DNA of 63,458 bases, from contig DAHUXR010000011.1 in the NCBI GenBank assembly GCA_027307045.1, positions 1 to 63,458 on the forward strand. Reading direction: 5' to 3'. The notes beneath the pieces are model-generated. The model searched no databases, was not told the origin of the DNA, and saw only the letters and a program-made list of their open reading frames with translations. Of this stretch, positions 1 through 8,337 are shown in pieces (positions within the stretch are counted from its first letter, which is position 1; every line of letters begins with the position of its first letter). The translations under genes were made by a program, and so were the position numbers. Source of the stretch: Acidobacteriaceae bacterium (GTDB lineage Bacteria > Acidobacteriota > Terriglobia > Terriglobales > Acidobacteriaceae).

Positions 1-102
1 TTCAGACAACCAATTTCGAGAATGTGAGCATCTCAAAATTACGGCACTGGCTCCTCCCTCTTCCGGATTGCTCGTAAGCCAGCGAAAAAAAGCTATCCAA
101 GG

Positions 103-132
103 TTGACAGTTTGTAGTGAGGCTGGTTAGGAT
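103..132 (+). promoter_or_regulatory. sigma70-like promoter of the gas vesicle operon
   Basis: A perfect -35 box TTGACA at 103-108 is followed after 18 bases by TAGGAT at 127-132, four of six matches to the -10 consensus. It lies about 70 bases before the first gas vesicle gene and points at it. The rest of bases 1-199 shows no convincing gene. This suggests gvpJ is the first gene of the transcript, although the window edge hides what lies further upstream. Confidence 0.6.
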
Positions 133-199
133 GCGGTGACACGAGTCGCGTGGATTCTCCCAGTCCCCGGCGATCTCTTCTGTTTTTTCCTGAGATATT

Positions 200-520
200 A
201 TGCAAAGAGTTCCTACGGTTTCCGGAACAGCAAACCTGCTGGACATCCTTGATCGAGTACTCGATAAAGGACTTGTGATTGCGGGTGACATCCGCGTTTC
301 GCTTGCGAACGTGGAGTTGCTCACGATCCGTATCCGCTTGCTTGTTTGTTCCGTCGATAAAGCTGAGGCCATAGGTCTCAATTGGTGGAAGTACGACCCA
401 AATCTCACGGCTCCTGTGCCTGAGAACGTTGTGCGGAGGACCCAGTTACCCGGTGCGCCACCGGCGTCCCAGACGCCGAACCGGAAGAGGCCCGCTGTCC
501 GCGCAAAAAGAGTGAAGTGA
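200..520 (+). CDS. gvpJ: gas vesicle protein GvpJ (GvpA family minor shell protein)
   Basis: This 106-residue protein belongs to the gas vesicle GvpA/GvpJ/GvpM fold family. It has the GvpJ hallmarks rather than those of the main shell protein: [20 protein letters not shown], then [17 protein letters not shown] around residues 52-68, where GvpA has VIDAW and ETYLKYAEAVG-type motifs. GvpJ proteins are minor components thought to help nucleate or cap the growing vesicle. The last 40 residues are a proline- and arginine-rich basic tail without obvious domain. The ATG at 200 has only a weak ribosome binding site. gvpA follows 31 bases later on the same strand. Confidence 0.88.
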   Translation: MQRVPTVSGTANLLDILDRVLDKGLVIAGDIRVSLANVELLTIRIRLLVCSVDKAEAIGLNWWKYDPNLTAPVPENVVRRTQLPGAPPASQTPNRKRPAVRAKRVK

Positions 521-551
521 GCCGATCGATCTTAATGAAGGAGGCCCTCGA

Positions 552-842
552 ATGGCCGTTGAAAGAGTTTCCGGCGGATCAAGTTTAATCGATGTTCTGG
601 ATCGAGTACTCGACAAAGGTATCGTCATTGATGCCTGGGTCCGCATTTCGCTGGTCGGCATTGACTTGATCACGGTAGAAGCCCGCGTCGTCGTTGCGTC
701 CATTGATACCTACCTCAAGTACGCTGACGCTGTGGGTCTCACGGGTCTGGTTTCCCGTCCCACGTTGACTGAAGGCGGCGCTGAAGGCGAAGAAGGAGAT
801 CTGGGTGAAGTCAGGCCTCGTACACCCCGCCGGCGGCGGTAA
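552..842 (+). CDS. gvpA: gas vesicle major structural protein GvpA
   Basis: The first 70 residues match the main gas vesicle shell protein almost word for word: [40 protein letters not shown] and [11 protein letters not shown]. GvpA polymerises into the ribs that form the hollow, gas-permeable protein shell used for buoyancy. The protein is 96 residues, longer than the usual 70 or so, because of an acidic then arginine-rich tail (from about residue 72) ending in RTPRRRR; this tail is unusual for GvpA. A clear GGAG ribosome binding site precedes the ATG. The next gene, a histidine kinase, starts only 21 bases after the stop. Confidence 0.95.
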   Translation: MAVERVSGGSSLIDVLDRVLDKGIVIDAWVRISLVGIDLITVEARVVVASIDTYLKYADAVGLTGLVSRPTLTEGGAEGEEGDLGEVRPRTPRRRR

Positions 843-863
843 GGCCTGGACTCGGGGACACGC

Positions 864-2981
864 ATGGCTACGGCCGAAATCCGGATGCAACCGGCGCGCA
901 TGAATGGACGGCGTACAGCCCAGCCTCGCCGTCCTGCCGTTCTTCGTCTGTTGCAGGCGGAACGCTCGGAAGAAATCTTCCCGCTCTTGCTGGAAGAGAT
1001 CATCGCCCTCGGCAATCCGCGCGCGCTTGTTGTTGACGTGAATCTTGACAGCGGTGAAATCACGCCGGCTGCCGCGCTGAAATGGCCTCGCGCGCAGATG
1101 GAAAAGTTTACCAGCGCGCTCTGGATGCAGGACCATCCTCTTACCAGCGTGCTCCACGCGGTGCGGCCTGAGGTGCTGGAAAAAAGCAACCTGCACACCC
1201 GCCCCATTTACGTCCATCCCATCCTTTATTCCAACCGCAATCTTTGCTGGGAAGCGGACCGCATTCGCACCTCAAGCTGTCTGGCGGTGCAGAATTCGCG
1301 CGGGGAAAAACGCGTCCGCCTGGAAGACCAGGTTTGTTCCACCTGTGAGATGCGCGCCTATGCCGCGGTTGTGGTGGTGGAACTGCCCAAGAACCACTCT
1401 GCCCAGGTCATTGCCGAGCTAGGCGAGCTGATTGACCTGGCTAATCGCTATCTTTCGCGCCTGTTCAAGGTTGAGCACTATTACAACCGCATGCGTGATA
1501 TGGAAATCACCATCGCGCAAATGGGCACCGTAATGCAGAGCATGGCTGACCCGGTCATTCTCACTGACACGCAGCATCGCGTGATCATGCAGAACAAGGC
1601 AGCCGAGCGCTTTTTCCGCGTGCCGGAAGAAATGACGGAAGGTTTGGTGCGCGCGGTTGAGTTCAATAATCTGCTTTTCTCCGCGGCCCTCTCTTCCATG
1701 CTGGTTTCCGGCAGCGATTCTCATCGTGACCTCACGCTGGTGGACGCTATTGAAGGCGAAGAAATGCTGTTTGAGGCCGTCTCCGCGCCCACTTTCGGCC
1801 CGGACGGCATTCAGCTTGGCACCGTAACCGTGATGCGTGACGTGACCGATCTCCGTCGCGCCGATCAGGAACTGCGGCTGAATTACGAGCGGCTCAGCGA
1901 GGCCGAAGAAGTTGTCCGGCAGGACCGTGACCGCCTGAACCTGATCATTGAAAACGTCGGCGACCCCATTGTGGTCTGCGACGGCAAAGCCAAGATCGTG
2001 CTGGTGGACCCTCTGGCCCAGGAGTTGTTCGGCACGGAGATGGACGTGGTGCGGGACACCGTCCAGTTCCAGAATCAGACCAAGCTCACGGCCTTTATTG
2101 ACGCCTTTACGTCTTCTTTCGCCGATCGCGAAACCGCACCGTTGCGTTTGTACAATCCCACGCTGCGGCAGGATATCGATTACGACGCCCGCTCCGGCAA
2201 GATCTATGGTGAGCGTGGCCAGGTTGCATATACCGTCACGGTCCTGCGCGATCTCACGGCCTTGCGCAAAGTGGAGCAGCTCAAGGTGGAGCGGCGCATG
2301 CTGGAGATTGAAAAGTTCGCCGCCACGGGCCGGCTGGCCGCCACCATCGCCCATGAGGTCAATAACCCCATGGAGGCCATCAAGAACGCGATCTACCTTT
2401 TGGCCAGCGCCATTCCGGAGAATGCCGCGCCCGTTTACAACATTTTAAAGTCAGAAACTGAGCGCGTTGCGCGCATTGTGCGCCAGATGCTTGGGCTTTA
2501 CAGGAATACGGAACAGGTAAAGCCGGTCAACGTCAACACCATCATCGAAGATACGCTGCTGCTGCTGAACCGCCAGCTCCAGCGCGCCAATGTTGAAGTC
2601 CAGACGCAGTTGGACGTGCTTCCGGACGCCGTGATCGCCGCCGACCAGATTCGCCAGGTGCTATCCAACCTGGTCATTAACGCCCGTGACGCCATGCCGA
2701 ATGGAGGCAAGCTGCGCATACGCAGCCGCCATATTCCCGGCTACGACGACCTGCACGGCTGGGTGCGCATCTTAATCGCTGATACCGGCTCGGGAATTCC
2801 CCCGGAAATGATTCGCACCATCTTTGAGCCGTTTGTTACCACCAAGGGCGAACGCGGCACCGGGCTGGGCCTCTGGATAGTAAAAGGAATCATCCAGAAC
2901 CATGCGGGCAAGCTTTCCGTCAAGAGCCGTTTGGGACGCGGCACGACTTTCAAGATTGATTTGCCAGTCGTAAAATTGTGA
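864..2981 (+). CDS. soluble PAS-domain sensor histidine kinase inside the gas vesicle operon
   Basis: This 705-residue cytoplasmic protein has no membrane segment. Residues 25-175 form a GAF-like input region with four cysteines (C128, C139, C158, C161, the last two in a CSTC motif), which could bind metal or sense redox state. Two PAS domains follow (about 215-330 and 350-465), then a HisKA dimerisation domain with the phospho-accepting H497 in IAHEVNNPMEAI, and an HATPase_c domain with N (NLVINARDAM), G1 (ADTGSGIP) and G2 (GTGLGLWIVKG) boxes. The start has GGGGA upstream. Its stop overlaps the GTG start of the receiver gene, so the two are probably translationally coupled. Kinase identity is certain; its role in vesicle control is inferred from position. 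Confidence 0.93.
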   Translation: MATAEIRMQPARMNGRRTAQPRRPAVLRLLQAERSEEIFPLLLEEIIALGNPRALVVDVNLDSGEITPAAALKWPRAQMEKFTSALWMQDHPLTSVLHAVRPEVLEKSNLHTRPIYVHPILYSNRNLCWEADRIRTSSCLAVQNSRGEKRVRLEDQVCSTCEMRAYAAVVVVELPKNHSAQVIAELGELIDLANRYLSRLFKVEHYYNRMRDMEITIAQMGTVMQSMADPVILTDTQHRVIMQNKAAERFFRVPEEMTEGLVRAVEFNNLLFSAALSSMLVSGSDSHRDLTLVDAIEGEEMLFEAVSAPTFGPDGIQLGTVTVMRDVTDLRRADQELRLNYERLSEAEEVVRQDRDRLNLIIENVGDPIVVCDGKAKIVLVDPLAQELFGTEMDVVRDTVQFQNQTKLTAFIDAFTSSFADRETAPLRLYNPTLRQDIDYDARSGKIYGERGQVAYTVTVLRDLTALRKVEQLKVERRMLEIEKFAATGRLAATIAHEVNNPMEAIKNAIYLLASAIPENAAPVYNILKSETERVARIVRQMLGLYRNTEQVKPVNVNTIIEDTLLLLNRQLQRANVEVQTQLDVLPDAVIAADQIRQVLSNLVINARDAMPNGGKLRIRSRHIPGYDDLHGWVRILIADTGSGIPPEMIRTIFEPFVTTKGERGTGLGLWIVKGIIQNHAGKLSVKSRLGRGTTFKIDLPVVKL

Positions 2982-3418
2982 GTGCCGATCAAAAATACCG
3001 CGTGCTGGTGGTGGACGATGAAGCGGCCGTCCTGCTTACCTACCGTCTTATTCTTGAACGGCAGGGCTATGAAGTTGTTGCGTGCGGCACCTCCAAGGCC
3101 GCGATTGAGGCCATGGGGAAGCAGCAGTTTGATGTGGTTCTGTGCGATTATTCACTGGAAGAGCAACATACAGGGTTTGAAGTAATCTCTGCGGCAAGAA
3201 AAATTAACTCCACCATTCCCGCGGCCCTGCTTACAGGGTATGCCACCAAGGAAACCGCGGATGAAGCAGCCAGCCGTGGCATTGGCGTAATGTTCAAGCC
3301 GATTGAGATTGAAGAATTTTTGGCGACAACCTCCAACATGTTGAGGAGAGACAATGAGTCCAAGCAAGAAGGCAGGCAAGAAGACAACCGCGGTCCGCAA
3401 GGCAACCATCAAGGCTGA
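2978..3418 (+). CDS. single-domain response regulator (CheY-like receiver)
   Basis: The protein is 146 residues and is a receiver domain only: acidic pair D13/D14, phospho-acceptor D57 in VVLCDYSLEE, T86 in LLTGYAT and K107 in MFKPIE. There is no DNA-binding or enzymatic output domain, so it must signal by protein contact or pass phosphate on. Translation starts at a GTG that overlaps the kinase stop codon, making the kinase its obvious partner. The last 20 residues are rich in Q, E, G and N and are encoded by DNA that also encodes, in another frame, the start of GvpF/L. This tail is outside the receiver fold and may simply reflect the overlap. Confidence 0.9.
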   Translation: MSADQKYRVLVVDDEAAVLLTYRLILERQGYEVVACGTSKAAIEAMGKQQFDVVLCDYSLEEQHTGFEVISAARKINSTIPAALLTGYATKETADEAASRGIGVMFKPIEIEEFLATTSNMLRRDNESKQEGRQEDNRGPQGNHQG

Positions 3419-4253
3419 ACCGGCGACGGCGGTACTGGATCTTGTGCCTCCGCCGGCGAGCCTGAAGATGGAGCCGCGAAGCGGACAGCAGCAGGAAGGC
3501 CGCTACGTTTATGGCGTGATTGAATCGCGCGCCCCTGTCGGCTTTGGCCGCAGCAGCATCGGCGGCGTGAATGAGGACGTGTACACGGTCCATTACGGCG
3601 ATATCGCAGCCGTCGTCAGCCGCACGCCCGTTTTCATCTTTGACCCGACGCGTGACAACGCGCTGGCCCATGAGCACGTCATCGAATCGGTGATGAAGAA
3701 TTACACCATCATCCCCATGAGCTTTGGCACGGTGTTCCGCACGGACGACGATATCCGCGAAGTGCTGAAAAGCATTTATTCGTCGCTGAAAGACGTTCTC
3801 AAGCAGATGACCGGCAAGCTTGAGTTCGGCCTGAAAGTCACCTGGGACCGCGACCGCATCATTGAAGAGCTGCAGCGCGAGCATGATGAGATCCACCGCT
3901 TCCACCAGGAACTGACGCGCAAGCACCTGCAATCCACGTACTTCGCGCGCATGCAACTGGGCCGCATGATTGACAAGGCCCTGGCCGAACTGGCCGCGAA
4001 CTACGTCCGTGAAATTTATGACGGACTGCGGGCCGTCTGCGTGGCCTCGCGTGACAACAAGCCCATCGGCGACAAGATGATCATGAACGCGGCGTTTCTC
4101 ATCCAGAAAGCCCGTGAAGCCGAGTTCGACGCAGCCGTAAACAAGGTCGCCCAGAAATTTGGCGACCGCCTGAATTTCAAATATACCGGCCCGTGGCCGC
4201 CTTACAACTTTGTGAATATCCGCCTGAAATTGGAGCGCGGCGGACAGGGATAA
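3354..4253 (+). CDS. gas vesicle protein GvpF/GvpL family
   Basis: Residues 49-295 match the GvpF/GvpL family, whose members are assembly proteins that bind GvpA and are needed for vesicle formation. Recognisable parts are GRYVYGVIES at the domain start, HEHVIESVMKNYTIIPMSFG, the VTWDRDRI and HDEIHRFHQE helical region, and the family's closing KYTGPWPPYNFVNI. A 48-residue lysine- and alanine-rich extension precedes the domain. The ATG at 3354 has a strong GAGGAGAG ribosome binding site located inside the receiver gene, which it overlaps by 65 bases. I cannot say from sequence alone whether it is better named GvpF or GvpL; only one copy is in the window. Confidence 0.93.
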   Translation: MSPSKKAGKKTTAVRKATIKAEPATAVLDLVPPPASLKMEPRSGQQQEGRYVYGVIESRAPVGFGRSSIGGVNEDVYTVHYGDIAAVVSRTPVFIFDPTRDNALAHEHVIESVMKNYTIIPMSFGTVFRTDDDIREVLKSIYSSLKDVLKQMTGKLEFGLKVTWDRDRIIEELQREHDEIHRFHQELTRKHLQSTYFARMQLGRMIDKALAELAANYVREIYDGLRAVCVASRDNKPIGDKMIMNAAFLIQKAREAEFDAAVNKVAQKFGDRLNFKYTGPWPPYNFVNIRLKLERGGQG

Positions 4254-4266
4254 GCTTTTGTTTTTG

Positions 4267-4363
4267 AATCCCGAGCGTGGCGAGGGACCGCTATAGCCAT
4301 AAAGGCCCATACGGATCGGTTCATGTTCCCAACATGTATTTGGGCCCCTCGCTTCGCTCGGGG
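4267..4363. repeat. pair of inverted GC-rich repeats between gvpF/L and gvpG
   Basis: Bases 4267-4289 (ATCCCGAGCGTGGCGAGGGA core) and 4345-4363 (CCCCTCGCTTCGCTCGGGG) are near inverted copies of one element with the core CCCTCGC-NN-CGCTCGGG. They frame about 55 bases in the only real gap of the gas vesicle operon, and could fold into a long hairpin in the transcript. A third copy lies at 22166-22184. This looks like an interspersed extragenic palindrome. It could lower readthrough into gvpG or stabilise the upstream message. Confidence 0.6.
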
Positions 4364-4386
4364 TTGGAGAAAAGAAACGGCACACT

Positions 4387-4728
4387 ATGCTCTTAATTGA
4401 CGATCTGCTCTTCGCGCCCTTTTCCGGCTGGAACTTCATCATGCGTACCCTGCTGAAGGTGGCCGAAGAGCAGTGGACTGACGATGCGCCGCTCAAAGAG
4501 CAACTCCTTCACCTGCAAGTCGAGTTGGAAGAAGGCTCCATCACTGAAGAGCAATATCTGGAAGCGGAAGCGGCCATCCTGCGCGAAATCCGCGAGGTGC
4601 AGCGCCGCAAGATCGAGCTTGCCGGCGGCGATCCTGACCAGTTTGAAGGCGGCATCTCCGGCTCCGCCGTCCAGGAAGGCTCTGGCGCGTCCATTACCTG
4701 GGACCCGAACGAAAGCAACGAAGAGTAG
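4387..4728 (+). CDS. gvpG: gas vesicle protein GvpG
   Basis: The 113-residue protein matches the GvpG family: an N-terminal hydrophobic start (MLLIDDLLFAPFSGWNFIMR) followed by a charged amphipathic helix pair containing LKEQLLHLQVELEEGSITEEQY, close to the family pattern in which a leucine-rich helix precedes an acidic GxISEEEF-type turn. GvpG is a small accessory protein needed for vesicle assembly. The glycine-, serine- and glutamate-rich last 30 residues are not part of the conserved region. It is separated from gvpF/L by 133 bases holding an inverted repeat. It is the last gas vesicle gene here; gvpN, gvpK and others are not in the window. Confidence 0.85.
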   Translation: MLLIDDLLFAPFSGWNFIMRTLLKVAEEQWTDDAPLKEQLLHLQVELEEGSITEEQYLEAEAAILREIREVQRRKIELAGGDPDQFEGGISGSAVQEGSGASITWDPNESNEE

Positions 4729-4752
4729 TAAACGCGATCCTTCCAGTCGCGG

Positions 4753-5943
4753 CTAGACCACCTCCGCTTCGCGCAGCTTCGTGATCTCTGTATCGTTGTA
4801 TCCAATCTCCCTCAGCACCTCATCCGTGTGCTCGCCCAGCGCGGCTGCTCTTCTGCGAATGCCGCCCGGAGTTGCCGACAATCGCACAGCCGTATCCGCC
4901 AGCGGCACCGGCTTGGCCGCTCCAGGGTGCTCGACATACCTCAGCAACTCCCGCGCCTTCACCTGCGGATCGTCCAGCACCTGCTGTAAGTTCTGCACAG
5001 GTCCGGCAGGGACACGCGCCTTCTCCAACTCGGCAATGGCCTGTTCCGTCGTGCGGGTTGAAAGCCACGCATTCATCGCATCCGTGATTGCCTCGCGATT
5101 ATCGGCGCGAAGCTGGTCACTGGCAAAGCGCGGATCGCCGATGAAATCTTCGCGTCCCACCAGCCGCGCCCAGCGGGCAAACATATCATTGCCAACGGCT
5201 GAAACCACAATCCAGCCGTCTTTGGTCTTGTAGGCGTCCGATGGCGCAGCATAAAAACTTGTATTGCCCAGTTGCCGCCGCTCAATGCCCAGGACTGACC
5301 GCTCGGCCAGCAATCCCTGCACGTAGGTGACGCCCGTTGCCAGCAAAGACCCGTCTACAATCTGCCCTTCGCCCGTTTGTGCGCGATGGTACAGCGCCAC
5401 CATTACGCCGAACGCCGTGTGCAGCGCCGTGCCGTAGTCTTCAAAAGGGACGATGTCGCGCACGGGTGCGCCGGCAAATCCCGTAAGGCTCATGGCGCCG
5501 GACATGGCCTGCGCCACCGTGTCAAAGCCCACTCGGTTGGCATATGGCCCATCGGGGCCAAAAGTTGATATGCGGGCAAGAATAATATCCGGCTTGGTGG
5601 TCTTTAGGGACTCATAATCCAGCCGCATGCTCTTCAAAACATTGTTAGGCAGGTTCGCCACCACCACGTCTGCGCCTTGCACCAGACGGCGGATGATTTC
5701 CGCCGACTCGGGCTTTGACGTGTCCAGCGTGAGGTTGCGCTTGTTGCGATTAAGCGAGAGAAATCCTCCGCCTTCGCCGCTTTCGGTGATCGCCGCAATG
5801 TACCGGTCTTCACTTCCGTGACGACGGTCAACACGAATCACGTCCGCGCCCATGTCCGCCAGCAGCATGGCGCAATACGGCCCGGCAATGAACCGGCCGA
5901 AGTCTATGACGCGAATACCGGCCAGGGGGAGCGAACTTTGCAT
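4753..5943 (-). CDS. CaiB/BaiF family (family III) CoA-transferase
   Basis: This 396-residue protein is a family III CoA-transferase, which moves coenzyme A between carboxylic acids through an enzyme-bound anhydride. It has the family opening [20 protein letters not shown] and [10 protein letters not shown], the [10 protein letters not shown] motif near residue 66, and an aspartate at position 169 ([10 protein letters not shown]), the position of the catalytic aspartate in formyl-CoA transferase. The substrate cannot be told from sequence. It is transcribed toward gvpG. The ATG has no Shine-Dalgarno; a TAGAAT hexamer ends six bases upstream, suggesting a leaderless message. Confidence 0.93.
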   Translation of the reverse strand: MQSSLPLAGIRVIDFGRFIAGPYCAMLLADMGADVIRVDRRHGSEDRYIAAITESGEGGGFLSLNRNKRNLTLDTSKPESAEIIRRLVQGADVVVANLPNNVLKSMRLDYESLKTTKPDIILARISTFGPDGPYANRVGFDTVAQAMSGAMSLTGFAGAPVRDIVPFEDYGTALHTAFGVMVALYHRAQTGEGQIVDGSLLATGVTYVQGLLAERSVLGIERRQLGNTSFYAAPSDAYKTKDGWIVVSAVGNDMFARWARLVGREDFIGDPRFASDQLRADNREAITDAMNAWLSTRTTEQAIAELEKARVPAGPVQNLQQVLDDPQVKARELLRYVEHPGAAKPVPLADTAVRLSATPGGIRRRAAALGEHTDEVLREIGYNDTEITKLREAEVV

Positions 5944-5997
5944 CGCAGGATTCTAACCTAGCGCTTTGAATAAAAATGAATGCAAGTAGGCCGAGCG

Positions 5998-6444
5998 TCA
6001 GCCGTACGTGAGGTCTGTGCTCTGTCCGACCTCGATAATATATCCGTCAGGATCGCGGATGTAGCAGCGCGTCTCGCCGTACTTGGGGATCGGCTCCGTG
6101 ATGAACTCTGCTCCTCGACTTTTCCATAATTCATAGCACGCTTGAATATCCGCAACGCGGAAATTCATAAAGCTGTTGATGTGATTAGGGTCGGGGACGC
6201 TGAGCGTTACCGTCGGCTTATCCGGGGTCGGCCCGCCTCCGACGTTCAGAATCATCCAGATATTCGCAAGCTGAAGGTACCCAGGTGCGTTGCCGTCACC
6301 CAGGCTCAGAATGCGAGCACCGAAGACTTTTTCGTAGTAGCGAGCCGATCGCTCGATGTCGCCGACGGTGAGAAAATGCGCGATGCTGATCCCTTCTCGC
6401 GGGGGCATCTCATAACTCTTCTGCCCGATTTGTACGCTGCTCAT
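5998..6444 (-). CDS. VOC family (glyoxalase/dioxygenase-fold) protein
   Basis: A 148-residue protein with a single vicinal-oxygen-chelate module: HFLTVGDIERSARYYEKVFG opens the first beta-alpha-beta unit and CYIRDPDGYIIEVGQS closes the second, as in glyoxalase- and extradiol-dioxygenase-like enzymes. Likely metal ligands are H24 near the start and the glutamate in IIEVGQ. The ATG at 6444 is preferred because GGAG lies 8 bases before it; a TTG four codons upstream is possible. It is probably monocistronic. A near-perfect 24-base palindrome lies about 105 bases upstream. The substrate is unknown. Confidence 0.88.
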   Translation of the reverse strand: MSSVQIGQKSYEMPPREGISIAHFLTVGDIERSARYYEKVFGARILSLGDGNAPGYLQLANIWMILNVGGGPTPDKPTVTLSVPDPNHINSFMNFRVADIQACYELWKSRGAEFITEPIPKYGETRCYIRDPDGYIIEVGQSTDLTYG

Positions 6445-6547
6445 TGACGACTCCAATTCCGATAAACCTGCTCATCCGCTGATTCTGGTTCTTTCGTATT
6501 CATACCTGTTGCCTATTAAGCCCATGAGGAAAGGCAAAACAATTGGA

Positions 6548-6571
6548 CCAAGGTATCGTGCGATACTTTGG
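6548..6571. promoter_or_regulatory. 24-base near-perfect palindrome, possible operator
   Basis: CCAAGGTATCG-TG-CGATACTTTGG has 11-base arms with one mismatch, centred at 6559-6560. It lies in the 240-base gap between the VOC gene and dacB, upstream of the VOC gene. A length of 24 with no spacer fits a dimeric regulator such as a TetR- or MarR-type repressor. Nearby are a second overlapping palindrome, GATAC-TTTG-GTATC at 6562-6575, and a stem-loop at 6616-6636 (TTGCCGC/GCGGCAA) just past the dacB stop. Confidence 0.45.
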
Positions 6572-6683
6572 TATCATTTGCAACCAGCTGTCCGATAAGG
6601 TCGTTATCCGTTAACTTGCCGCGGGAGAAGCGGCAATAAAAACTAATCCACAAAAGAGCCGCTGGATTTTTTCTCTCCTTACT

Positions 6684-8306
6684 TTACTTCGCCGGGCTCT
6701 CCTCCGTCACCACTGCCCTCACCACTGCATCCATCGCTGCCAGCACTTTGCTCGCGGGCAGATTATGGTTGTTGCAGAAAATTGAAAACACAAATCGTTC
6801 GCCTGCTTGTGTCTGCCCGTAACCGGAAAGCGCATTCACATGGCTCAACGATCCTGTCTTGGCATGAATCAGGCCGATGGCTGGCGTTTTCTGAAATCGC
6901 TCAGATAATGACCCGTCTATGCCGCTCACCGGCAGCGATTCCTCAAACGCCGGTCCCCATGGCTGGCGTGATGCATAGATCAGCAACTGCACCGTGGCAG
7001 CGGGCGTGACCAGGTCGCGGCGGGAAAGTCCTGAGCCATCGAGAAACGTAAATTCATCTTCTTTAATCCCGGCCTGCAACAGAAACTGTTTCACCGCGGC
7101 AACGCCGCCTTCAAACGATCCACCATTTCCGCGCAGTTTGCCCGCCAGACGCAACGCAAGCTCGGCGTGCAGGTTCTCGCTCACTTTGTTGGTTACACGG
7201 ACATCGTCCAGCAGAGGCGCGGAAAAATGCTCGGCAAGAATCTTATTGGTAGACGCTGGATTGAGGTCAGGCTCTTGTGGTGGCGTGACTGCAGTTATTG
7301 CAGGATTAATGACGGGAGGCATAACTGCTGCTGTCGGCGGGCGAGGAATTTGCTGATCAAAGAACTGCGCGTCATCTCCGTGCCGTGCCCGTGTCTTGCC
7401 GCGAATGGTAATGCCGCGCCGCTCCAGCATCGTGCGAAATAATTGCGCCACAAATTCCGCCGGGTCCTCAATGGACATTGGCTCTTTCATGCCCGGATCG
7501 CCCAGCGGCAGAGATCCCCAGAGCACAATCTTCTTCGATCCGGGATCGCGGTGGATGCCGACCCGCTTCGGCACTCCAACGGACGACGTAACCACGCGGT
7601 TGTCCAGCTCGTAGTAGCTCGTCTCCGGCTCGACGGTGGCGACTGCTTTGTCGCCCGGATGCTCTCCCGGCAGAACGTTGACGAAAACCACGTTGTCATT
7701 AAACGTAAGCGCGGAAACCGGAGCGCCATCGATCCACTGTAAGTCGTCCCACGCCCAGCCTTCAGCGTAGCGTTCAAACGCGTAAAACGTATCGTCGCCG
7801 ATCAGGTCTCCATCCACAATTTTCAGGCCGTTACCCGCTACCTGGTCGGCCATCTCTTCTAAAATCTGCGTATGCGGAGGCGTGCGGTGCGTTTTTAATG
7901 CATAGGGCAATACGCGGCCGGAAATGTTGGGATCGCCCCGGCCAAAGATCACCAGATCACCCAGCAACCTTCCGTTGGCGTCGATCTTTCCTTCAGCTTC
8001 CGCCGTGGTGCGGAAGCGATAATCCGGCCCGGCAATGGCCAGCGCGGCGGCCGTGGTAAAAAGCTTGGCGTTTGAAGCAGGAAGAAAAAGCTGGTCAGAA
8101 TTTTGTGAATAGAGTGCCTTGCCTGTTTCCAGATCGACCACATCAACACCCCAGTGCGCGCGGCTGAGCGGCGGCTGGCCCAGTACGGCGGCAATCTCTT
8201 TGCCTAAATCCTTTTTGGGCGCGGGCTTCTTTTCTCCGGCGGAGGAGATGTGAAGGGACAGGAGCAGTATCAGCGCACACAGCGCTCTTGCTGAACGATG
8301 CAGCAT
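6684..8306 (-). CDS. dacB: D-alanyl-D-alanine carboxypeptidase/endopeptidase, PBP4 (DacB) family
   Basis: The 540-residue exported protein starts with a signal peptide (hydrophobic residues 7-22, cleavage near SSAG). It carries the three serine-penicillin-binding motifs: SNAK at residues 78-81 with the nucleophile S78, the SGLS motif (DGSGLSRRDLVT), and KTG in HAKTGSLSHVNALSG. The long insert between the first two motifs is typical of PBP4/DacB. It trims or cuts D-Ala peptide bonds of peptidoglycan in the periplasm. A proline-rich stretch near residues 320-340 is unusual. The start is divergent from folP; TATAAT on the minus strand at 8321-8326 would place the transcript start only a few bases before the ATG. 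Confidence 0.92.
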   Translation of the reverse strand: MLHRSARALCALILLLSLHISSAGEKKPAPKKDLGKEIAAVLGQPPLSRAHWGVDVVDLETGKALYSQNSDQLFLPASNAKLFTTAAALAIAGPDYRFRTTAEAEGKIDANGRLLGDLVIFGRGDPNISGRVLPYALKTHRTPPHTQILEEMADQVAGNGLKIVDGDLIGDDTFYAFERYAEGWAWDDLQWIDGAPVSALTFNDNVVFVNVLPGEHPGDKAVATVEPETSYYELDNRVVTSSVGVPKRVGIHRDPGSKKIVLWGSLPLGDPGMKEPMSIEDPAEFVAQLFRTMLERRGITIRGKTRARHGDDAQFFDQQIPRPPTAAVMPPVINPAITAVTPPQEPDLNPASTNKILAEHFSAPLLDDVRVTNKVSENLHAELALRLAGKLRGNGGSFEGGVAAVKQFLLQAGIKEDEFTFLDGSGLSRRDLVTPAATVQLLIYASRQPWGPAFEESLPVSGIDGSLSERFQKTPAIGLIHAKTGSLSHVNALSGYGQTQAGERFVFSIFCNNHNLPASKVLAAMDAVVRAVVTEESPAK

Positions 8307-8337
8307 GGGATTGCAGGAAAATTATACAATCGCCGCC

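Noticed and set aside
2-205. 67-residue minus-strand frame at the window start
   Set aside because: It overlaps the gas vesicle promoter and has no protein-like features.
3294-4496. 400-codon open frame on the minus strand across gvpF/L
   Set aside because: It is the antisense shadow of a well-supported gene in high-GC DNA; the product shows no domain pattern.
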